A stretch of DNA of 64,000 bases from Comamonas kerstersii (GTDB lineage Bacteria > Pseudomonadota > Gammaproteobacteria > Burkholderiales > Burkholderiaceae_C): the NCBI RefSeq assembly GCF_008801935.1, contig NZ_VZOT01000004.1, positions 62,001 through 126,000 on the forward strand, written 5' to 3'. The position numbers were made by a program, and so were the translations under genes. Shown here piece after piece: positions 44,189 through 55,042 of the stretch. Position 1 is the stretch's first letter. Each line of letters begins with the position of its first letter. The notes under the pieces were generated by a model, which saw only the letters and a list, made by a program, of their open reading frames with translations, did no database searches and was not told the DNA's origin.

Positions 44189-44998
44189 ATGGCAGGAACT
44201 CTGCGTGCAGTTGGACGTTTTTCGCGCATGCTGTGGCATGCACTCAAGGGTGTGCGCACCGCACGCCAGGGACTTGACCATCTGGATACGCAGCAACAGC
44301 AGCGCATGGTGGAAAACTGGGCACGAGAGTTTTTAAGCAGGGCAGGTATTGCGCTGCACATCGAGGGACAGCCTGTGGCACAGGGTCCTGTGCTGCTGGT
44401 GGCCAACCACCAGTCCTGGCTGGATATTCCCACTTTGCATGCGGCACGCCACTGCCGTTTTATCTCCAAGGCAGAGATTGCCAACTGGCCCATCGTCGGC
44501 CATCTGGCACGTGCGGCGGGCACGCTGTTTGTGCAGCGCAGCTCGCGCCGTGACACGCAGCGCACGGTGCAGAGCATGACGCAGGCGCTGCGCAACGGTG
44601 ACATCCTCACCGTCTTCCCCGAAGGCACGACAGGCAATGGTCGTGAACTGCTGCCGTTTCACGGCAATATGCTGCAGGCTGCCATTGATGCCGATGCAGC
44701 CGTGCAGCCCGTAGCCATGACCTTTGTGGATGCACGCACGGGTGAGCGCTCCTTTGTGCCCTGCGAGGCCTATGAAGACGAGCCCATGCTGCGCAGCCTG
44801 TGGCGCACCATTCAGACCGAGCACCTAGTAGCAGTGGTCCGCTATGGCACACCAGAAAAAGCCAATGGCCGGGATCGCCGGGTATGGGCCCAGGATCTGC
44901 GTGACCGTGTCGAGGCGCTGCGCCAGCCATCGCTGGTGGCTGTAGCCCAGGCAAGCCCTGTTTCGAAGCCGCAGCAAGTTGCGGTCATGACAGATTGA
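44189..44998 (+). CDS. plsC: 1-acyl-sn-glycerol-3-phosphate acyltransferase family protein
   Basis: 269 residues from ATG 44189 with GGGAGAG before it; earlier non-ATG starts add an unconserved stretch. Acyltransferase motifs: NHQSWLD at 73-79 (HxxxxD), FISKAEIANWPIVG, FVQRSSRRDT and FPEGTTGNG at about 143-151 (EGT). It transfers acyl groups in phospholipid synthesis at the inner membrane. It follows pyrX by 126 bp; the substrate is inferred from the family. Confidence 0.85.
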   Translation: MAGTLRAVGRFSRMLWHALKGVRTARQGLDHLDTQQQQRMVENWAREFLSRAGIALHIEGQPVAQGPVLLVANHQSWLDIPTLHAARHCRFISKAEIANWPIVGHLARAAGTLFVQRSSRRDTQRTVQSMTQALRNGDILTVFPEGTTGNGRELLPFHGNMLQAAIDADAAVQPVAMTFVDARTGERSFVPCEAYEDEPMLRSLWRTIQTEHLVAVVRYGTPEKANGRDRRVWAQDLRDRVEALRQPSLVAVAQASPVSKPQQVAVMTD

Positions 44999-45006
44999 AA
45001 GCTTTT

Positions 45007-45402
45007 ATGTACAAATTCTGGATTCCTGCGGCAGCCTTGTTGGGTGTGACGGGCGTGGCCATGGCCGCCTATGCTTCGCATGGTTTGGGCTTTATTGCAG
45101 ATGCTACGGTGCGAGAGGCCACACGCGCTTCGCTGCAGATGGCTGTACAGCAGCAGATGTTCCATGCGCTGGCCTTGCTGGGTGTGGGCATGCTGGCGCT
45201 TACAGGGCGCGGCAATCGCTGGATCTGTGCGTCTGGCGGGCTGTTTGTGCTGGGTGTGCTCTTGTTCAGTGGCTTGATCTATCTGCGCACACTGACTGGG
45301 GTTGAGGCTTTTCGTCCTTTGGTGCCCTGGGGTGGCAGCTGTCTGATGCTGGCCTGGCTGCTGCTGGGTATTGGCGGCTTCAAAGCCGCGCGCAGCGCAT
45401 AG
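45007..45402 (+). CDS. DUF423 family membrane protein
   Basis: 131 residues with four membrane helices. AALLGVTGVAMAAYASHGL, AVQQQMFHALALLGVG, GLFVLGVLLFSGLIYL and LVPWGGSCLMLAWLLL fit the DUF423 (YgdD-like) family, function unknown. ATG 45007 is preferred; a TTG at 44995 overlaps the acyltransferase stop. It lies tightly between plsC and the ArsC-like gene. Confidence 0.85.
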   Translation: MYKFWIPAAALLGVTGVAMAAYASHGLGFIADATVREATRASLQMAVQQQMFHALALLGVGMLALTGRGNRWICASGGLFVLGVLLFSGLIYLRTLTGVEAFRPLVPWGGSCLMLAWLLLGIGGFKAARSA

Positions 45403-45414
45403 ACTAGGCATCCT

Positions 45415-45765
45415 ATGAGCGACATCACCATTTTTCACAACAACCGCTGCAGCAATTCGCGCGGCGCCCTGCAAATTCTGCGTGACAAGGGCATTGAGCC
45501 AAATATCGTGGATTACATCGCCACGCCGTTGACGGCGCCTGAGCTGTCGGAGCTGGTGGCTCACATTGGTGTTCCCGTGCGTGAGCTGCTGCGCAGCAAG
45601 GAAGCTGTGTTCAAGGAACTGGGGCTGGACAACCCAGCGGTGACGGATGAGCAGCTGATCATGGCTGTGGCCCAGCACCCGGTGCTGCTCAACCGCCCCA
45701 TCGTCGTCACCCCCAAGGGGGCGGCACTGTGCCGTCCACCGGAGAAAGTGCTGGAGCTGCTGTGA
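45415..45765 (+). CDS. ArsC/Spx-family thioredoxin-fold reductase
   Basis: 116 residues. ITIFHNNRCSNSRGALQIL with active Cys12 matches the glutaredoxin-dependent arsenate reductase branch, and LNRPIVVTPKGAALCRPPEKV holds the conserved NRPIV/arginine segment. No arsenic operon genes are nearby, so it may be a housekeeping YfgD/ArsC-like reductase rather than a resistance protein. 12 bp after the DUF423 gene. Confidence 0.85.
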   Translation: MSDITIFHNNRCSNSRGALQILRDKGIEPNIVDYIATPLTAPELSELVAHIGVPVRELLRSKEAVFKELGLDNPAVTDEQLIMAVAQHPVLLNRPIVVTPKGAALCRPPEKVLELL

Positions 45766-45808
45766 TGCCATCGGCCCCATCGGGGCCGCAGCGAGTCTGG
45801 GGTGTGAT

Positions 45809-46324
45809 TCAGGCCTGTACTGTTTCGCTGAGCAGGGCGTCAACATTCGCATGTGCTGCCAGTGTCTGCGCGCAGGCATCGGCAGCTTCCATCCCCTTTT
45901 TGATGAAATGCTGGCGGAAGAAGCCTTGCAGGTCTTCCGAAGGCTGGAAATTGTAGGGCGTCAGTGCTACCGAGAAGACAGGCACGCCGGTGCCTAGCTG
46001 TACGCGCATCAGACCATCAACCACGGCGGTTGAGACAAACTCATGGTGGTAGATGCCACCATTCACAATCACGGCGCAGCCAATCACTGCGTCAAACTTG
46101 CCAGATTCGGCCAACTTCTTGACCATCAGCGGAATTTCAAAGGCACCGGGGACTTCAATCTGATGGATGCGGGCGGGCGCTACGCCGAGCGTCTGCAGCT
46201 GGCGTGCGCAGGCATCGCGGGCCTGGTGCACGACATCGCTGTGCCAGTTGGCGCTGATGATGGCGATGCGGGCCTGTTGCAAGGCTGCGTTGGAAGCAAT
46301 GGTGTGGGTCATGGTCTGATTCAT
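45809..46324 (-). CDS. ribH: RibH2-type 6,7-dimethyl-8-ribityllumazine synthase
   Basis: 171 residues from ATG 46324; ATG 46312 is an alternative. IISANWHSDVV and PGAFEIPLMVKKLAESGKFDAV are lumazine synthase signatures; VNGGIYHHEFVSTAVVDGLM and ALTPYNFQPSEDLQGFF agree with the type II (RibH2) branch known from Brucella and rhizobia. It condenses the pyrimidinedione with dihydroxybutanone phosphate to the riboflavin precursor. An FMN riboswitch precedes it, so it is turned down at high FMN. No other rib gene is adjacent. Confidence 0.92.
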   Translation of the reverse strand: MNQTMTHTIASNAALQQARIAIISANWHSDVVHQARDACARQLQTLGVAPARIHQIEVPGAFEIPLMVKKLAESGKFDAVIGCAVIVNGGIYHHEFVSTAVVDGLMRVQLGTGVPVFSVALTPYNFQPSEDLQGFFRQHFIKKGMEAADACAQTLAAHANVDALLSETVQA

Positions 46325-46447
46325 GGTCTGTGTCTGTACAAGAGAGAACAACAAATGAATCAGGGCGCGCGAAGGCAGACATAGCAGAAAGACCAGCGTG
46401 CATGCGCACACAGGCCTCTCGGCTGGGAGAGAACTATCTTCACGTTG

Positions 46448-46590
46448 CTCTTTCATCCGGACTTTGACCGTCGGCTCTGGAGTTACACCAGATCTGCTGA
46501 CCCTGCATGGCTGGAGCCATCCAGGCGCTCGCGGGCTTGCAGTCAGGGCTGCTTACCGCCGGTGGGGAATTGCACCCCGCCCTGAGAACG
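46448..46590 (-). promoter_or_regulatory. FMN riboswitch (RFN element) upstream of ribH
   Basis: Read on the minus strand the element shows the conserved blocks in order: TTCTCAGGGCGGGGTGCAAT, CCCCACCGGCGGTAAGCAG, AGCCCGCGAGCG, GGTCAGCAGATCTGGTG, CCAGAGCCGACGGT and AGTCCGGATGAAAGAG. These are the paired stems and core of the FMN aptamer. No intrinsic terminator with a U-run is evident before ribH, so control may be translational or Rho-dependent. Confidence 0.95.
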
Positions 46591-46592
46591 TA

Positions 46593-46619
46593 TGTGACCA
46601 GCTGAAGCAGCTGGTCACA
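46593..46619. promoter_or_regulatory. Perfect 12-bp palindrome 5' of FMN riboswitch
   Basis: TGTGACCAGCTG - AAG - CAGCTGGTCACA. Two bases separate it from the riboswitch 5' end. It could be an operator over the promoter or a stem at the 5' end of the transcript. Confidence 0.5.
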
Positions 46620-46666
46620 GCACTGATTGTAGGCAGCGTACAAGCCACTGCCGGGCACGCAGGCAA

Positions 46667-46704
46667 CAAAAAACCGCCAGCGCAGATGCGAAGGCGGTTT
46701 TTTT
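46667..46704. terminator. Bidirectional terminator after rpmG
   Basis: AAAAAACCGCC - 14 bases - GGCGGTTTTTTT. On the minus strand it ends the rpmB-rpmG transcript upstream of the riboswitch region. Confidence 0.85.
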
Positions 46705-46722
46705 GTAAACGCAAGGACTGAA

Positions 46723-46893
46723 TTACTTCAGTTTGGTTTCCTTGTACTCGACGTGCTTGCGAGCCTTGGGGTCGAACTTGATGATCGACATCTTTTCAGG
46801 CATCGTCTTCTTGTTCTTGGTCGTGGTGTAGAAGTGACCTGTGCCAGCAGTCGAAGCCAGCTTGATCTTTTCGCGTCCGCCTTTGGAAGCCAT
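46723..46893 (-). CDS. rpmG: 50S ribosomal protein L33
   Basis: 56 residues: [31 protein letters not shown] and [18 protein letters not shown]. Matches L33 without the zinc-binding cysteines, the usual form in betaproteobacteria. An AAGGAGAAT ribosome binding site precedes the ATG. It follows rpmB by 22 bp in the conserved rpmB-rpmG order. Confidence 0.97.
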   Translation of the reverse strand: MASKGGREKIKLASTAGTGHFYTTTKNKKTMPEKMSIIKFDPKARKHVEYKETKLK

Positions 46894-46915
46894 GTTGATT
46901 CTCCTTCAGTGGAAA

Positions 46916-47149
46916 TTAAGCCTGGCCACGGGCGCGCATGTCTGCGAGCACGGAGTCGATGCCGTTCTTGTCGATCAGGCGCAGAGCAGCGCTAGAAACG
47001 CGCAGACGCACCCAGCGGTTTTCGCTCTCAACCCAGAAACGACGGTACTGCAGGTTAGGCAGGAAACGACGCTTGGTCTTGTTGTTGGCGTGGGAAACGT
47101 TGTTGCCCACCATGGGCTTCTTGCCCGTAACTTCACATACGCGTGCCAT
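46916..47149 (-). CDS. rpmB: 50S ribosomal protein L28
   Basis: 77 residues: [36 protein letters not shown] and [19 protein letters not shown], a full-length L28. First gene of rpmB-rpmG. A TATAAT box on the minus strand at 47315-47320 is a plausible promoter for the pair. Confidence 0.97.
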   Translation of the reverse strand: MARVCEVTGKKPMVGNNVSHANNKTKRRFLPNLQYRRFWVESENRWVRLRVSSAALRLIDKNGIDSVLADMRARGQA

Positions 47150-47314
47150 TTGGACACTCCGATATTTGAAACGGCCGCCGACTCCGGGGCTCTGTGTTGC
47201 GCAAAGCAATGTGTCGACAACCTCACCTCGCCAATTAATGGGTGGCGGTAACCCGATTTGTAGCACCGTGTGCCAGACGCTGGTGCGCCAAGGCCAAATG
47301 CAGCAAAGCCCGCG

Positions 47315-47320
47315 ATTATA
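47315..47320 (-). promoter_or_regulatory. Candidate -10 box for rpmB-rpmG
   Basis: A perfect TATAAT on the minus strand within CCCG-TATAAT-CGCGGG, about 165 bp before rpmB. The -35 is unclear. The box sits in the loop of a small CAAAGCCCG/CGGGCTTTG stem that could also end trxB transcription only weakly. Confidence 0.45.
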
Positions 47321-47374
47321 CGGGCTTTGTCTAAATGGGCCTAAGGCTGCAGGGTATTACCTGTGCGCGGCCGT

Positions 47375-48648
<1,274 letters not shown>

Positions 48649-50973
48649 ATGACTTATTCCTCGAATGCATTGAATGCCAATTCTTCACCATCTGCGCCCA
48701 GATATGGCTTGGCGCGGTTTGGTCATGAGATCTGCCTGATCGCAGGTGCTCTGGGATTGCTGTTCTGGCTGCTGGCCATGTTGAGCTATTCCGGCACCGA
48801 TCCGGCATGGTCTACCTCGGGCAGCGGTGATGGCGGCATCGTCCATAACTGGCTGGGCCGCTCGGGCGCGCTGCTGGCGGATGCCTGCTATTTTGGTTTT
48901 GGCATGTCCGTGTGGTGGCTGCTGCTGATTGCGGGCTATACGCTGGGCAGTTCTGCCTTGCGCTGGGTGCGCGGGCAGAGCATGGAAATCACCTCTGTGC
49001 GTGAGCGCATGAAGTGGTGGGCCGGTGTGGGCTTGCTGCTGGCCGTGAGCTGCATGCTGGAGTGGTCGCGCCTGTACCGTTTTGAAGACCTGCTGCCCGG
49101 CCATGCCGGTGGCGTGCTTGGTTATGCGCTGGGCTTGGGGGCGGTGCGCTGGCTGGGCTTTACGGGCTCGGGCCTGATTGGCATTGTGCTGATGGTGCTG
49201 GCCCTGGCTCTGGTGTTCCGCTTTTCCTGGGGCAGCGTGGCAGAAAAGCTGGGCGCGGCCATTGAAGCGGCGGTGCGCCTGAACCAGCAAAAGCGCGAAA
49301 AGATCAAGGACACGGCCGAAGGCCGCAAGGCCGCGCGTGAGCGTGAAAAAGTGGTGGAAGAAGTGCGCCAGGAGCTGGATGACGTGCACCAGCACGAACC
49401 TGTGCTCATCATCACCCCCACGGCAGCGCCTGCAGTGCCCAGTGAGCGCGTGCTCAAGGAGCGCCAGAAGCCGCTGTTTCAGGACACGCAGATGCAGGAC
49501 GGTCACCTACCGCAGATTGATCTGCTCGATGCCGCTCCGGTCAAGCAGGAAACCGTCGCTCCTGAGACGCTGGAGATGACCAGCCGCCTGATTGAGAAAA
49601 AGCTCAAGGACTTTGGCGTGGAAGTGCGCGTGGTGCAGGCCACGCCCGGCCCTGTGGTCACGCGCTACGAGATTGAACCGGCCACGGGCGTGAAGGGTTC
49701 GCAGATTGTGAATCTGGCCAAGGATCTGGCGCGCTCGCTGTCGCTGGTGTCTATCCGCGTGATCGAGACCATTCCCGGCAAGAACTACATGGCGCTGGAA
49801 TTGCCCAATGCCAAGCGCCAGTCGATTCGCCTGTCGGAAGTGCTGGGCTCGCAGGTCTACCACGAGGCCAAGAGCCTGCTGACCATTGGCCTGGGCAAGG
49901 ACATCGAAGGCAAACCCGTGGTGGCTGACCTGGCCAAGATGCCCCACGTGCTGGTGGCGGGCACGACCGGCTCCGGCAAGTCCGTGGGTATCAATGCCAT
50001 GATTTTGTCGCTGCTGTACAAGGCAGACCCCAAGGAAGTGCGCCTGCTCATGATCGACCCCAAGATGCTGGAAATGTCGGTCTACGAAGGCATTCCGCAC
50101 CTGCTGGCGCCTGTGGTGACCGATATGAAACAGGCTGCCAACGGCCTGAACTGGTGCGTGGCTGAGATGGAGCGCCGTTACAAGCTCATGTCCAAGCTGG
50201 GCGTGCGCAATCTGGCGGGCTACAACACCAAGATCAGCGAAGCCAAGGCCAAGGGCGAGAGCATTGGCAACCCCTTCAGCCTGACGCCAGAGCAGCCCGA
50301 GCCGCTGGACCGCCTGCCGCACATCGTCATCGTGATCGATGAGCTGGCAGACCTGATGATGGTGGTCGGCAAGAAGATTGAAGAGCTGATTGCCCGTCTG
50401 GCCCAGAAGGCGCGTGCAGCGGGTATCCACCTGATTCTGGCCACGCAGCGCCCCAGCGTGGACGTGATTACCGGCCTGATCAAGGCCAACATTCCGACAC
50501 GTATTGCTTTTCAGGTTTCGTCCAAGATTGACAGCCGCACCGTGCTGGACCAGATGGGTGCCGAGAGCCTGCTGGGCATGGGGGACATGCTCTACATGGC
50601 CAGCGGCACAGGTCTGCCCATCCGCGTGCACGGCGCGTTTGTGTCGGACGATGAAGTGCACCGCGTGGTAAGTTATCTGAAAGAGCAGGGCGAGCCTGAT
50701 TACATCGACGGCGTGCTGGAGGCCGCCACCTCTGAAGAGGGCGGCGTGGACGGCGACGGCGAAGTCGGCGGAGAGCGTGACCCCATGTATGACCAGGCCG
50801 TGGAAATTGTGCTGAAAGACCGCAAGGCCAGTATTTCCTACGTGCAGCGCAAGCTGCGTATTGGCTACAACCGTTCGGCCAATCTGCTGGAGCAGATGGA
50901 AAAAGCAGGGCTGGTCAGCGCACTGACGGCCAGCGGCCAGCGCGAAGTGCTGGTGCCAGCACGGCCGGAATAA
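48649..50973 (+). CDS. ftsK: DNA translocase FtsK
   Basis: 774 residues. Four N-terminal membrane helices (about 25-190), a short linker, then the RecA-like motor: [14 protein letters not shown], Walker A GTTGSGKS at 438-445, [35 protein letters not shown] (Walker B) and [20 protein letters not shown]; the C-terminal gamma winged helix ([35 protein letters not shown]) reads KOPS sites. It pumps the terminus DNA and activates XerCD at the septum. The linker is shorter than in E. coli. lolA follows by 17 bp. Confidence 0.96.
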   Translation: MTYSSNALNANSSPSAPRYGLARFGHEICLIAGALGLLFWLLAMLSYSGTDPAWSTSGSGDGGIVHNWLGRSGALLADACYFGFGMSVWWLLLIAGYTLGSSALRWVRGQSMEITSVRERMKWWAGVGLLLAVSCMLEWSRLYRFEDLLPGHAGGVLGYALGLGAVRWLGFTGSGLIGIVLMVLALALVFRFSWGSVAEKLGAAIEAAVRLNQQKREKIKDTAEGRKAAREREKVVEEVRQELDDVHQHEPVLIITPTAAPAVPSERVLKERQKPLFQDTQMQDGHLPQIDLLDAAPVKQETVAPETLEMTSRLIEKKLKDFGVEVRVVQATPGPVVTRYEIEPATGVKGSQIVNLAKDLARSLSLVSIRVIETIPGKNYMALELPNAKRQSIRLSEVLGSQVYHEAKSLLTIGLGKDIEGKPVVADLAKMPHVLVAGTTGSGKSVGINAMILSLLYKADPKEVRLLMIDPKMLEMSVYEGIPHLLAPVVTDMKQAANGLNWCVAEMERRYKLMSKLGVRNLAGYNTKISEAKAKGESIGNPFSLTPEQPEPLDRLPHIVIVIDELADLMMVVGKKIEELIARLAQKARAAGIHLILATQRPSVDVITGLIKANIPTRIAFQVSSKIDSRTVLDQMGAESLLGMGDMLYMASGTGLPIRVHGAFVSDDEVHRVVSYLKEQGEPDYIDGVLEAATSEEGGVDGDGEVGGERDPMYDQAVEIVLKDRKASISYVQRKLRIGYNRSANLLEQMEKAGLVSALTASGQREVLVPARPE

Positions 50974-50990
50974 AGAGAAAGACAGTTGTC

Positions 50991-51629
50991 ATGAAGAAAC
51001 AAAGCATAGGCGCATGGGTGCTGCTGGGTCTGCTGCCATTGGCGGCCTGGGCGGATGGGCTGCAGAGCCTGGAGCAATTCATGCGCACGGCCAAGGCTGG
51101 GCGGGCGCAGTTCACGCAGACGGTGACAGCCCCTGCAAGGGAAGGCGAGACGGCGCGCAGCAAGGTCAGCAGCGGCAGTTTTGAATTTCAGCGTCCGGGC
51201 CAGTTCAAGTTTGTCTACGCCAAGCCTTTTGAGCAGACCATTGTGGCGGACGGCAACAACGTCTGGCTGTATGACGTAGACCTGAACCAGGTCACCCAGC
51301 GCAGACAGGCTGATGCGCTGGGCAGCACGCCTGCGGCGGTGCTGGCTTCGGCCAATGACGTGGGGGCGCTGCAAAAGACTTTTCATCTGAAGGCATTGCC
51401 TGCAGCGGATGGCCTGGAATGGGTGGAGGCCGAGCCGCGTGAGGCAGACAGCCAGCTCAAGAGCGTGCGCGTAGGCTTTCAGGGTTCTACGCTGGCTGCC
51501 ATGGACATTCTGGACAGCTTTGGTCAGCGCTCTGTGATCCGCTTTGAGCAGATGCAGGTACTGCCTTCCCTGCCCGCGGTGAATTTCCGATTTGAAGTGC
51601 CTGCAGGTGCAGACATCGTGCAGCAGTAA
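50991..51629 (+). CDS. lolA: Outer-membrane lipoprotein carrier protein LolA
   Basis: 212 residues with a signal peptide (WVLLGLLPLAAWA). GSFEFQRPGQFKFVYAKPFEQ, IVADGNNVWLYDVDLNQVTQR and the C-terminal beta sheet match LolA, the periplasmic chaperone carrying lipoproteins from LolCDE to LolB. Directly after ftsK, the common ftsK-lolA-rarA gene group of the order (rarA here is separated by brnQ). Confidence 0.94.
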   Translation: MKKQSIGAWVLLGLLPLAAWADGLQSLEQFMRTAKAGRAQFTQTVTAPAREGETARSKVSSGSFEFQRPGQFKFVYAKPFEQTIVADGNNVWLYDVDLNQVTQRRQADALGSTPAAVLASANDVGALQKTFHLKALPAADGLEWVEAEPREADSQLKSVRVGFQGSTLAAMDILDSFGQRSVIRFEQMQVLPSLPAVNFRFEVPAGADIVQQ

Positions 51630-51654
51630 ATCAGATGCCGATGCATGCTTTCAA

Positions 51655-51749
51655 AGCAATAGCTGCTAGCGCTTGAAATTAGAGGGTTTCAGATACTTTT
51701 ATATCTGAAGTCCTTGATTTATCAGCGCTGGCAGCTTTTCTTTTGATAG
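51655..51749. repeat. Long-type dispersed repeat after lolA
   Basis: AGCAATAGCTGCTAGCGCTT, GGTTTCAGATA ... TATCTGAAGTCC and ATCAGCGCTGGCAGCTTTTC. The arms pair in the same layout as copies near 27615, 40019 and 56930. Confidence 0.75.
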
Positions 51750-51757
51750 TGGCTACG

Positions 51758-51797
51758 AAAAAAAGCCCTGCGGAGGGCATGTCCGCAGGGCTTTTTT
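51758..51797. terminator. Bidirectional terminator between lolA and brnQ
   Basis: AAAAAAGCCCTGCGGA - GGGCATG - TCCGCAGGGCTTTTTT. Serves the convergent ftsK-lolA and brnQ transcripts. Confidence 0.9.
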
Positions 51798-51824
51798 GCT
51801 GAAGCAGCAGGCTTTGTGAGGCGC

Positions 51825-53132
51825 TCAAGCCTTGGCAGGAATGGCGCGAACGCGATCCAGCACGCCTGCCACCACCATGACCACCAGCACGGGCACCAGC
51901 CAGCCCAGGCCTACTTCGCTGCCAGGCAGCGAGGCAAACACCTCGGGCACGTTCAGGCCAGCGGCCTTGGCGCCGTCAATCAGGCCAAAGACCAGCGCAG
52001 TGCTCATCGCGGGAATGAATACGCGTGCCTTATGGCGCCACAGCTTGGACAGCAGACCCAGTGCAATCAGGGCAATGGCTACGGGGTAGATCAGCACCAG
52101 CACGGGTACAGCCACGGCAATCAGCTGGGCCAGGCCCTGGTTGGCCACGGCGGCGCAGAACACCGACATCACCACCACCACGGTGCGGTACTTCACGCCC
52201 AGCAGCTGGCTGAAGTAGGCCGAGCAGGCGCTGACCAGGCCCACGCCTGTGGTCAGGCAGGCCAGCAAAATCACGGCCGCCAGCAGCACAATGCCGCTGG
52301 TACCAAAAGTGCGCTCTACATAGAGGGTCAGAATCTGCACGCCGCTGGCATCCGCAGGCACGGTGGTGCCGCTCATGGCACCCAGATAGATCAGCGAGAC
52401 ATAGACCAGACCCAGACCCAGCGCAGCAATGATGCCGGCATAGATGGTGTAGCGGGTGTGCAGACGGGTGTCCGTGACGCCTGCGGCCTTGATGGAAGCC
52501 ACAATCAGGATGCCAAACACCAGTGATGCCAGCGCATCCATGGTCTGATAGCCCATCAGAAAGCCCTGTGCCAGTGCCTTGCCTGCGGCGTCATAGGCGG
52601 CTGCAGGGGCGGCGATGTCACCCGCAGGCGCCACGAAGGCGGCAATGCCCAGAATGGCCAGCACAGCAATCAGCGCAGGGGTGATGATCTTGCCGATGTT
52701 GTCCATCAGCTTGCCGGGGAACAGTGCCAGCACCATCACCAGCAGGAAGTAGCCAATGGTGAAGATCAGCAGGGCTTCCGGGGTGTTGCCCGTGAAGGGC
52801 GCCATGCCCACCTCAAACGACACGGTGGCCGTGCGCGGTGTGGCAAAGAAGGGGCCAATCGTCAGGTAGATGGCCAGGCCCATCAGGGTGCCAGCCAGCT
52901 TGCCGATAGGGTGGGTCAGGGTATCCAGACCGCCGCCCACACGTGCCAGCGCAATGACGCCCAGTAGCGGCAGGCCCACGGCTGTCAGCAAAAAGCCAAG
53001 CGCTGCCGACCACTGGAACTCACCTGCGGCCAGGCCTACGCTGGGAGGAAAAATGATGTTGCCAGCGCCGAGAAACAGCGCAAATGTCATGAATCCGAGG
53101 GCAATGATGTCCCGCGTCTTGAGTGTTTTCAT
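51825..53132 (-). CDS. brnQ: Branched-chain amino acid transporter BrnQ
   Basis: 435 residues with about 12 membrane helices. The N terminus DIIALGFMTFALFLGAGNIIF and PPSVGLAAG, then GPFFATPRTATVSFEVG, are LIVCS-family signatures. It imports Leu, Ile or Val with Na+ or H+. It stands alone between a bidirectional terminator and the rarA promoter region, inserted in the otherwise common lolA-rarA neighbourhood. Confidence 0.92.
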   Translation of the reverse strand: MKTLKTRDIIALGFMTFALFLGAGNIIFPPSVGLAAGEFQWSAALGFLLTAVGLPLLGVIALARVGGGLDTLTHPIGKLAGTLMGLAIYLTIGPFFATPRTATVSFEVGMAPFTGNTPEALLIFTIGYFLLVMVLALFPGKLMDNIGKIITPALIAVLAILGIAAFVAPAGDIAAPAAAYDAAGKALAQGFLMGYQTMDALASLVFGILIVASIKAAGVTDTRLHTRYTIYAGIIAALGLGLVYVSLIYLGAMSGTTVPADASGVQILTLYVERTFGTSGIVLLAAVILLACLTTGVGLVSACSAYFSQLLGVKYRTVVVVMSVFCAAVANQGLAQLIAVAVPVLVLIYPVAIALIALGLLSKLWRHKARVFIPAMSTALVFGLIDGAKAAGLNVPEVFASLPGSEVGLGWLVPVLVVMVVAGVLDRVRAIPAKA

Positions 53133-53445
53133 ACGAAAAACCGAAATACCTCAGCAACCGCGGCACCGTGGTGCTGCAGTCTGGTGTTAGAACAAGCGAT
53201 GATTCACGGACTTTGTGAGCGCAGCGTCAGCAGCTGCATGCAGATGGCAGCCAGCGCTGGCTCTCAGATGCGTTGCAGTCGAGGGTCGCAGCGACTGCAA
53301 GCGGAGCAGGGAAGATTCGTGCCGTTTAAGCTTGTGGCTTCGCGGAACGAACAAGCAGTGTTGTTGGGCGGTGGTGGTGGCCATCGCGCAAAACATGCAA
53401 AGATCCGATGAAACACTGATTCTGCACCATATAAACATCTGTTAT
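53133..53445. other. brnQ-rarA divergent intergenic region
   Basis: 313 bp with no supported gene. A GCAGTCG - 10 bases - CGACTGC hairpin lies at about 53275-53300 and the last 50 bp are AT-rich with TATA-like strings before rarA. An open frame continues upstream of the rarA start but is not conserved-looking. Confidence 0.4.
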
Positions 53446-54807
53446 ATGGCGGCTTTTGTAATACCCGGTAAGAACGAGGCTGATTTGCGTGATATCAAAG
53501 CCGATGGCTTGTACCAACCCCTTCCCGAGCGTCTGCGCCCTCGCCATCTGAGCGAGGTGGTTGGCCAGCAGCATGTGCTGGGTGAAGGCATGCCGCTGCG
53601 GCTGGCTTTTGAGTCGGGTCGCCCCCACAGCTGCATCCTCTGGGGCCCGCCGGGCGTGGGCAAGACCACGATTGCGCGCCTCATGGCTGATGCCTTTGAT
53701 GCGCAGTTTCTGACCATCAGTGCCGTGCTCGGCGGCGTCAAGGACATCCGCGAAGCCGTAGAAAAGGCCGAAGCTGCACGCAGCGGCCTGATGCCCCAGT
53801 CCACCATTGTGTTTGTGGATGAAGTGCACCGCTTCAACAAAAGCCAGCAGGATGCCTTTTTGCCGCATGTGGAAAGCGGCTTGTTCACCTTTATTGGAGC
53901 GACCACGGAAAACCCGTCGTTCGAGGTGAACTCTGCGCTGCTGTCGCGCGCTGCGGTCTATGTGCTGCAAAGTCTGACGCCGGAGGATTTGAAGCAGATT
54001 GTGGCCAAGGCGCAGGCGCTGAAAGCGGTTCCAGCTATTGAAGATGAAGCGCTGGAGCGCCTGATTGCCTATGCGGACGGCGATGCTCGCCGCCTGCTCA
54101 ACACGCTGGAGACGCTGTCCATCACGGCCGAGCAGGCCGGGGTGGCAAGCATTACCGATGCCTGGCTGCTGCAGGTGCTGGGCGAGCGAATGCGCCGCTA
54201 TGACAAGGGCGGGGAGCAGTTCTACGACAGCATCAGCGCGCTGCACAAGTCGGTGCGCGGCTCCGACCCCGACGCTGCGCTGTATTGGCTGTGCCGCATG
54301 CTCGACGGTGGGGCAGATCCGCGCTATATGGCGCGGCGTATTGTGCGCATGGCCTGGGAAGACATTGGCTTGGCAGATCCGCGCGCCATGCAGATTGCCA
54401 ATGATGCAGCCGCCACCTACGAGCGCCTGGGCAGCCCCGAAGGGGAGCTGGCGCTGGCCCAGGCGGTGATCTATCTGGCAGTGGCGCCCAAGAGCAATGC
54501 GGGCTACAAGGCCTACAACCAGATGAAGGCGCTGGTGAAGACCGAAGGCACACGCCCCATTCCCATGCACCTGCGCAATGCACCGACCAAGATGATGCAA
54601 GACATGGACTGGGGCAAGGGCTACCGCTATGCGCATGACGAACCCGAGGCCTTTGCGGCGGGTGAGGATTACTTCCCCGAGGGCATGGACAACCCGCATT
54701 TTTACCAGCCCGTGCCACGCGGGCTGGAGATCAAGATTGCTGACAAGCTGGCCCGTCTGCAGCAGCTCAATGCACAGTCGCCGCAGCAGCGCAAACCGCC
54801 GCGCTAA
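53446..54807 (+). CDS. rarA: Replication-associated recombination protein RarA (MgsA)
   Basis: 453 residues from ATG 53446. Clamp-loader-like AAA+ ATPase: LRPRHLSEVVGQQHVLG, Walker A GPPGVGKT at 67-74, IVFVDEVHRFNKSQQDAFLPH, FIGATTENPSFEVNSALLSR, and the C-terminal tetramer domain (SALHKSVRGSDPDAALYWL, RMAWEDIGLADPRA, HLRNAPTKMM). It acts at stalled replication forks. The N-terminal PLPERLRP is typical. Confidence 0.95.
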   Translation: MAAFVIPGKNEADLRDIKADGLYQPLPERLRPRHLSEVVGQQHVLGEGMPLRLAFESGRPHSCILWGPPGVGKTTIARLMADAFDAQFLTISAVLGGVKDIREAVEKAEAARSGLMPQSTIVFVDEVHRFNKSQQDAFLPHVESGLFTFIGATTENPSFEVNSALLSRAAVYVLQSLTPEDLKQIVAKAQALKAVPAIEDEALERLIAYADGDARRLLNTLETLSITAEQAGVASITDAWLLQVLGERMRRYDKGGEQFYDSISALHKSVRGSDPDAALYWLCRMLDGGADPRYMARRIVRMAWEDIGLADPRAMQIANDAAATYERLGSPEGELALAQAVIYLAVAPKSNAGYKAYNQMKALVKTEGTRPIPMHLRNAPTKMMQDMDWGKGYRYAHDEPEAFAAGEDYFPEGMDNPHFYQPVPRGLEIKIADKLARLQQLNAQSPQQRKPPR

Positions 54808-54991
54808 AGCATGGATGTGCAGCATCCGTGCCTGTTTTTATGACTGGCCAGGGCTCAATGTTTAAATTTGTTGCGGTGCAGCAACGTTTTTTGCATCCTG
54901 ATGATCGCTGCATGGAAATATGTCTGTGTGCATAATTCATCAGCGATTCAAATGAAGCTGGCACTTACATAGCCCTGTTCGGGTTTGGGTG

Positions 54992-55042
54992 TTGTCACAG
55001 AAATGTCATAAAAAATTCATCCAATCTTCATGCGGTTGTCAT
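54992..55042 (+). promoter_or_regulatory. Pho box: five 11-bp-spaced repeats
   Basis: TTGTCAC-agaa-ATGTCAT-aaaa-AATTCAT-ccaa-TCTTCAT-gcgg-TTGTCAT: five 7-bp units each followed by 4 bp, exact 11-bp period, matching the TGTCAT-type PhoB half-site. It lies 182 bp before the DUF47-pit operon in a 416-bp gap (54808-55223) with nothing else I can support. Confidence 0.8.

Noticed and set aside
45770-45790. Terminator between ArsC-like gene and ribH
   Set aside because: CGGCCCC/GGGGCCG stem is present but no T-run follows on either strand.
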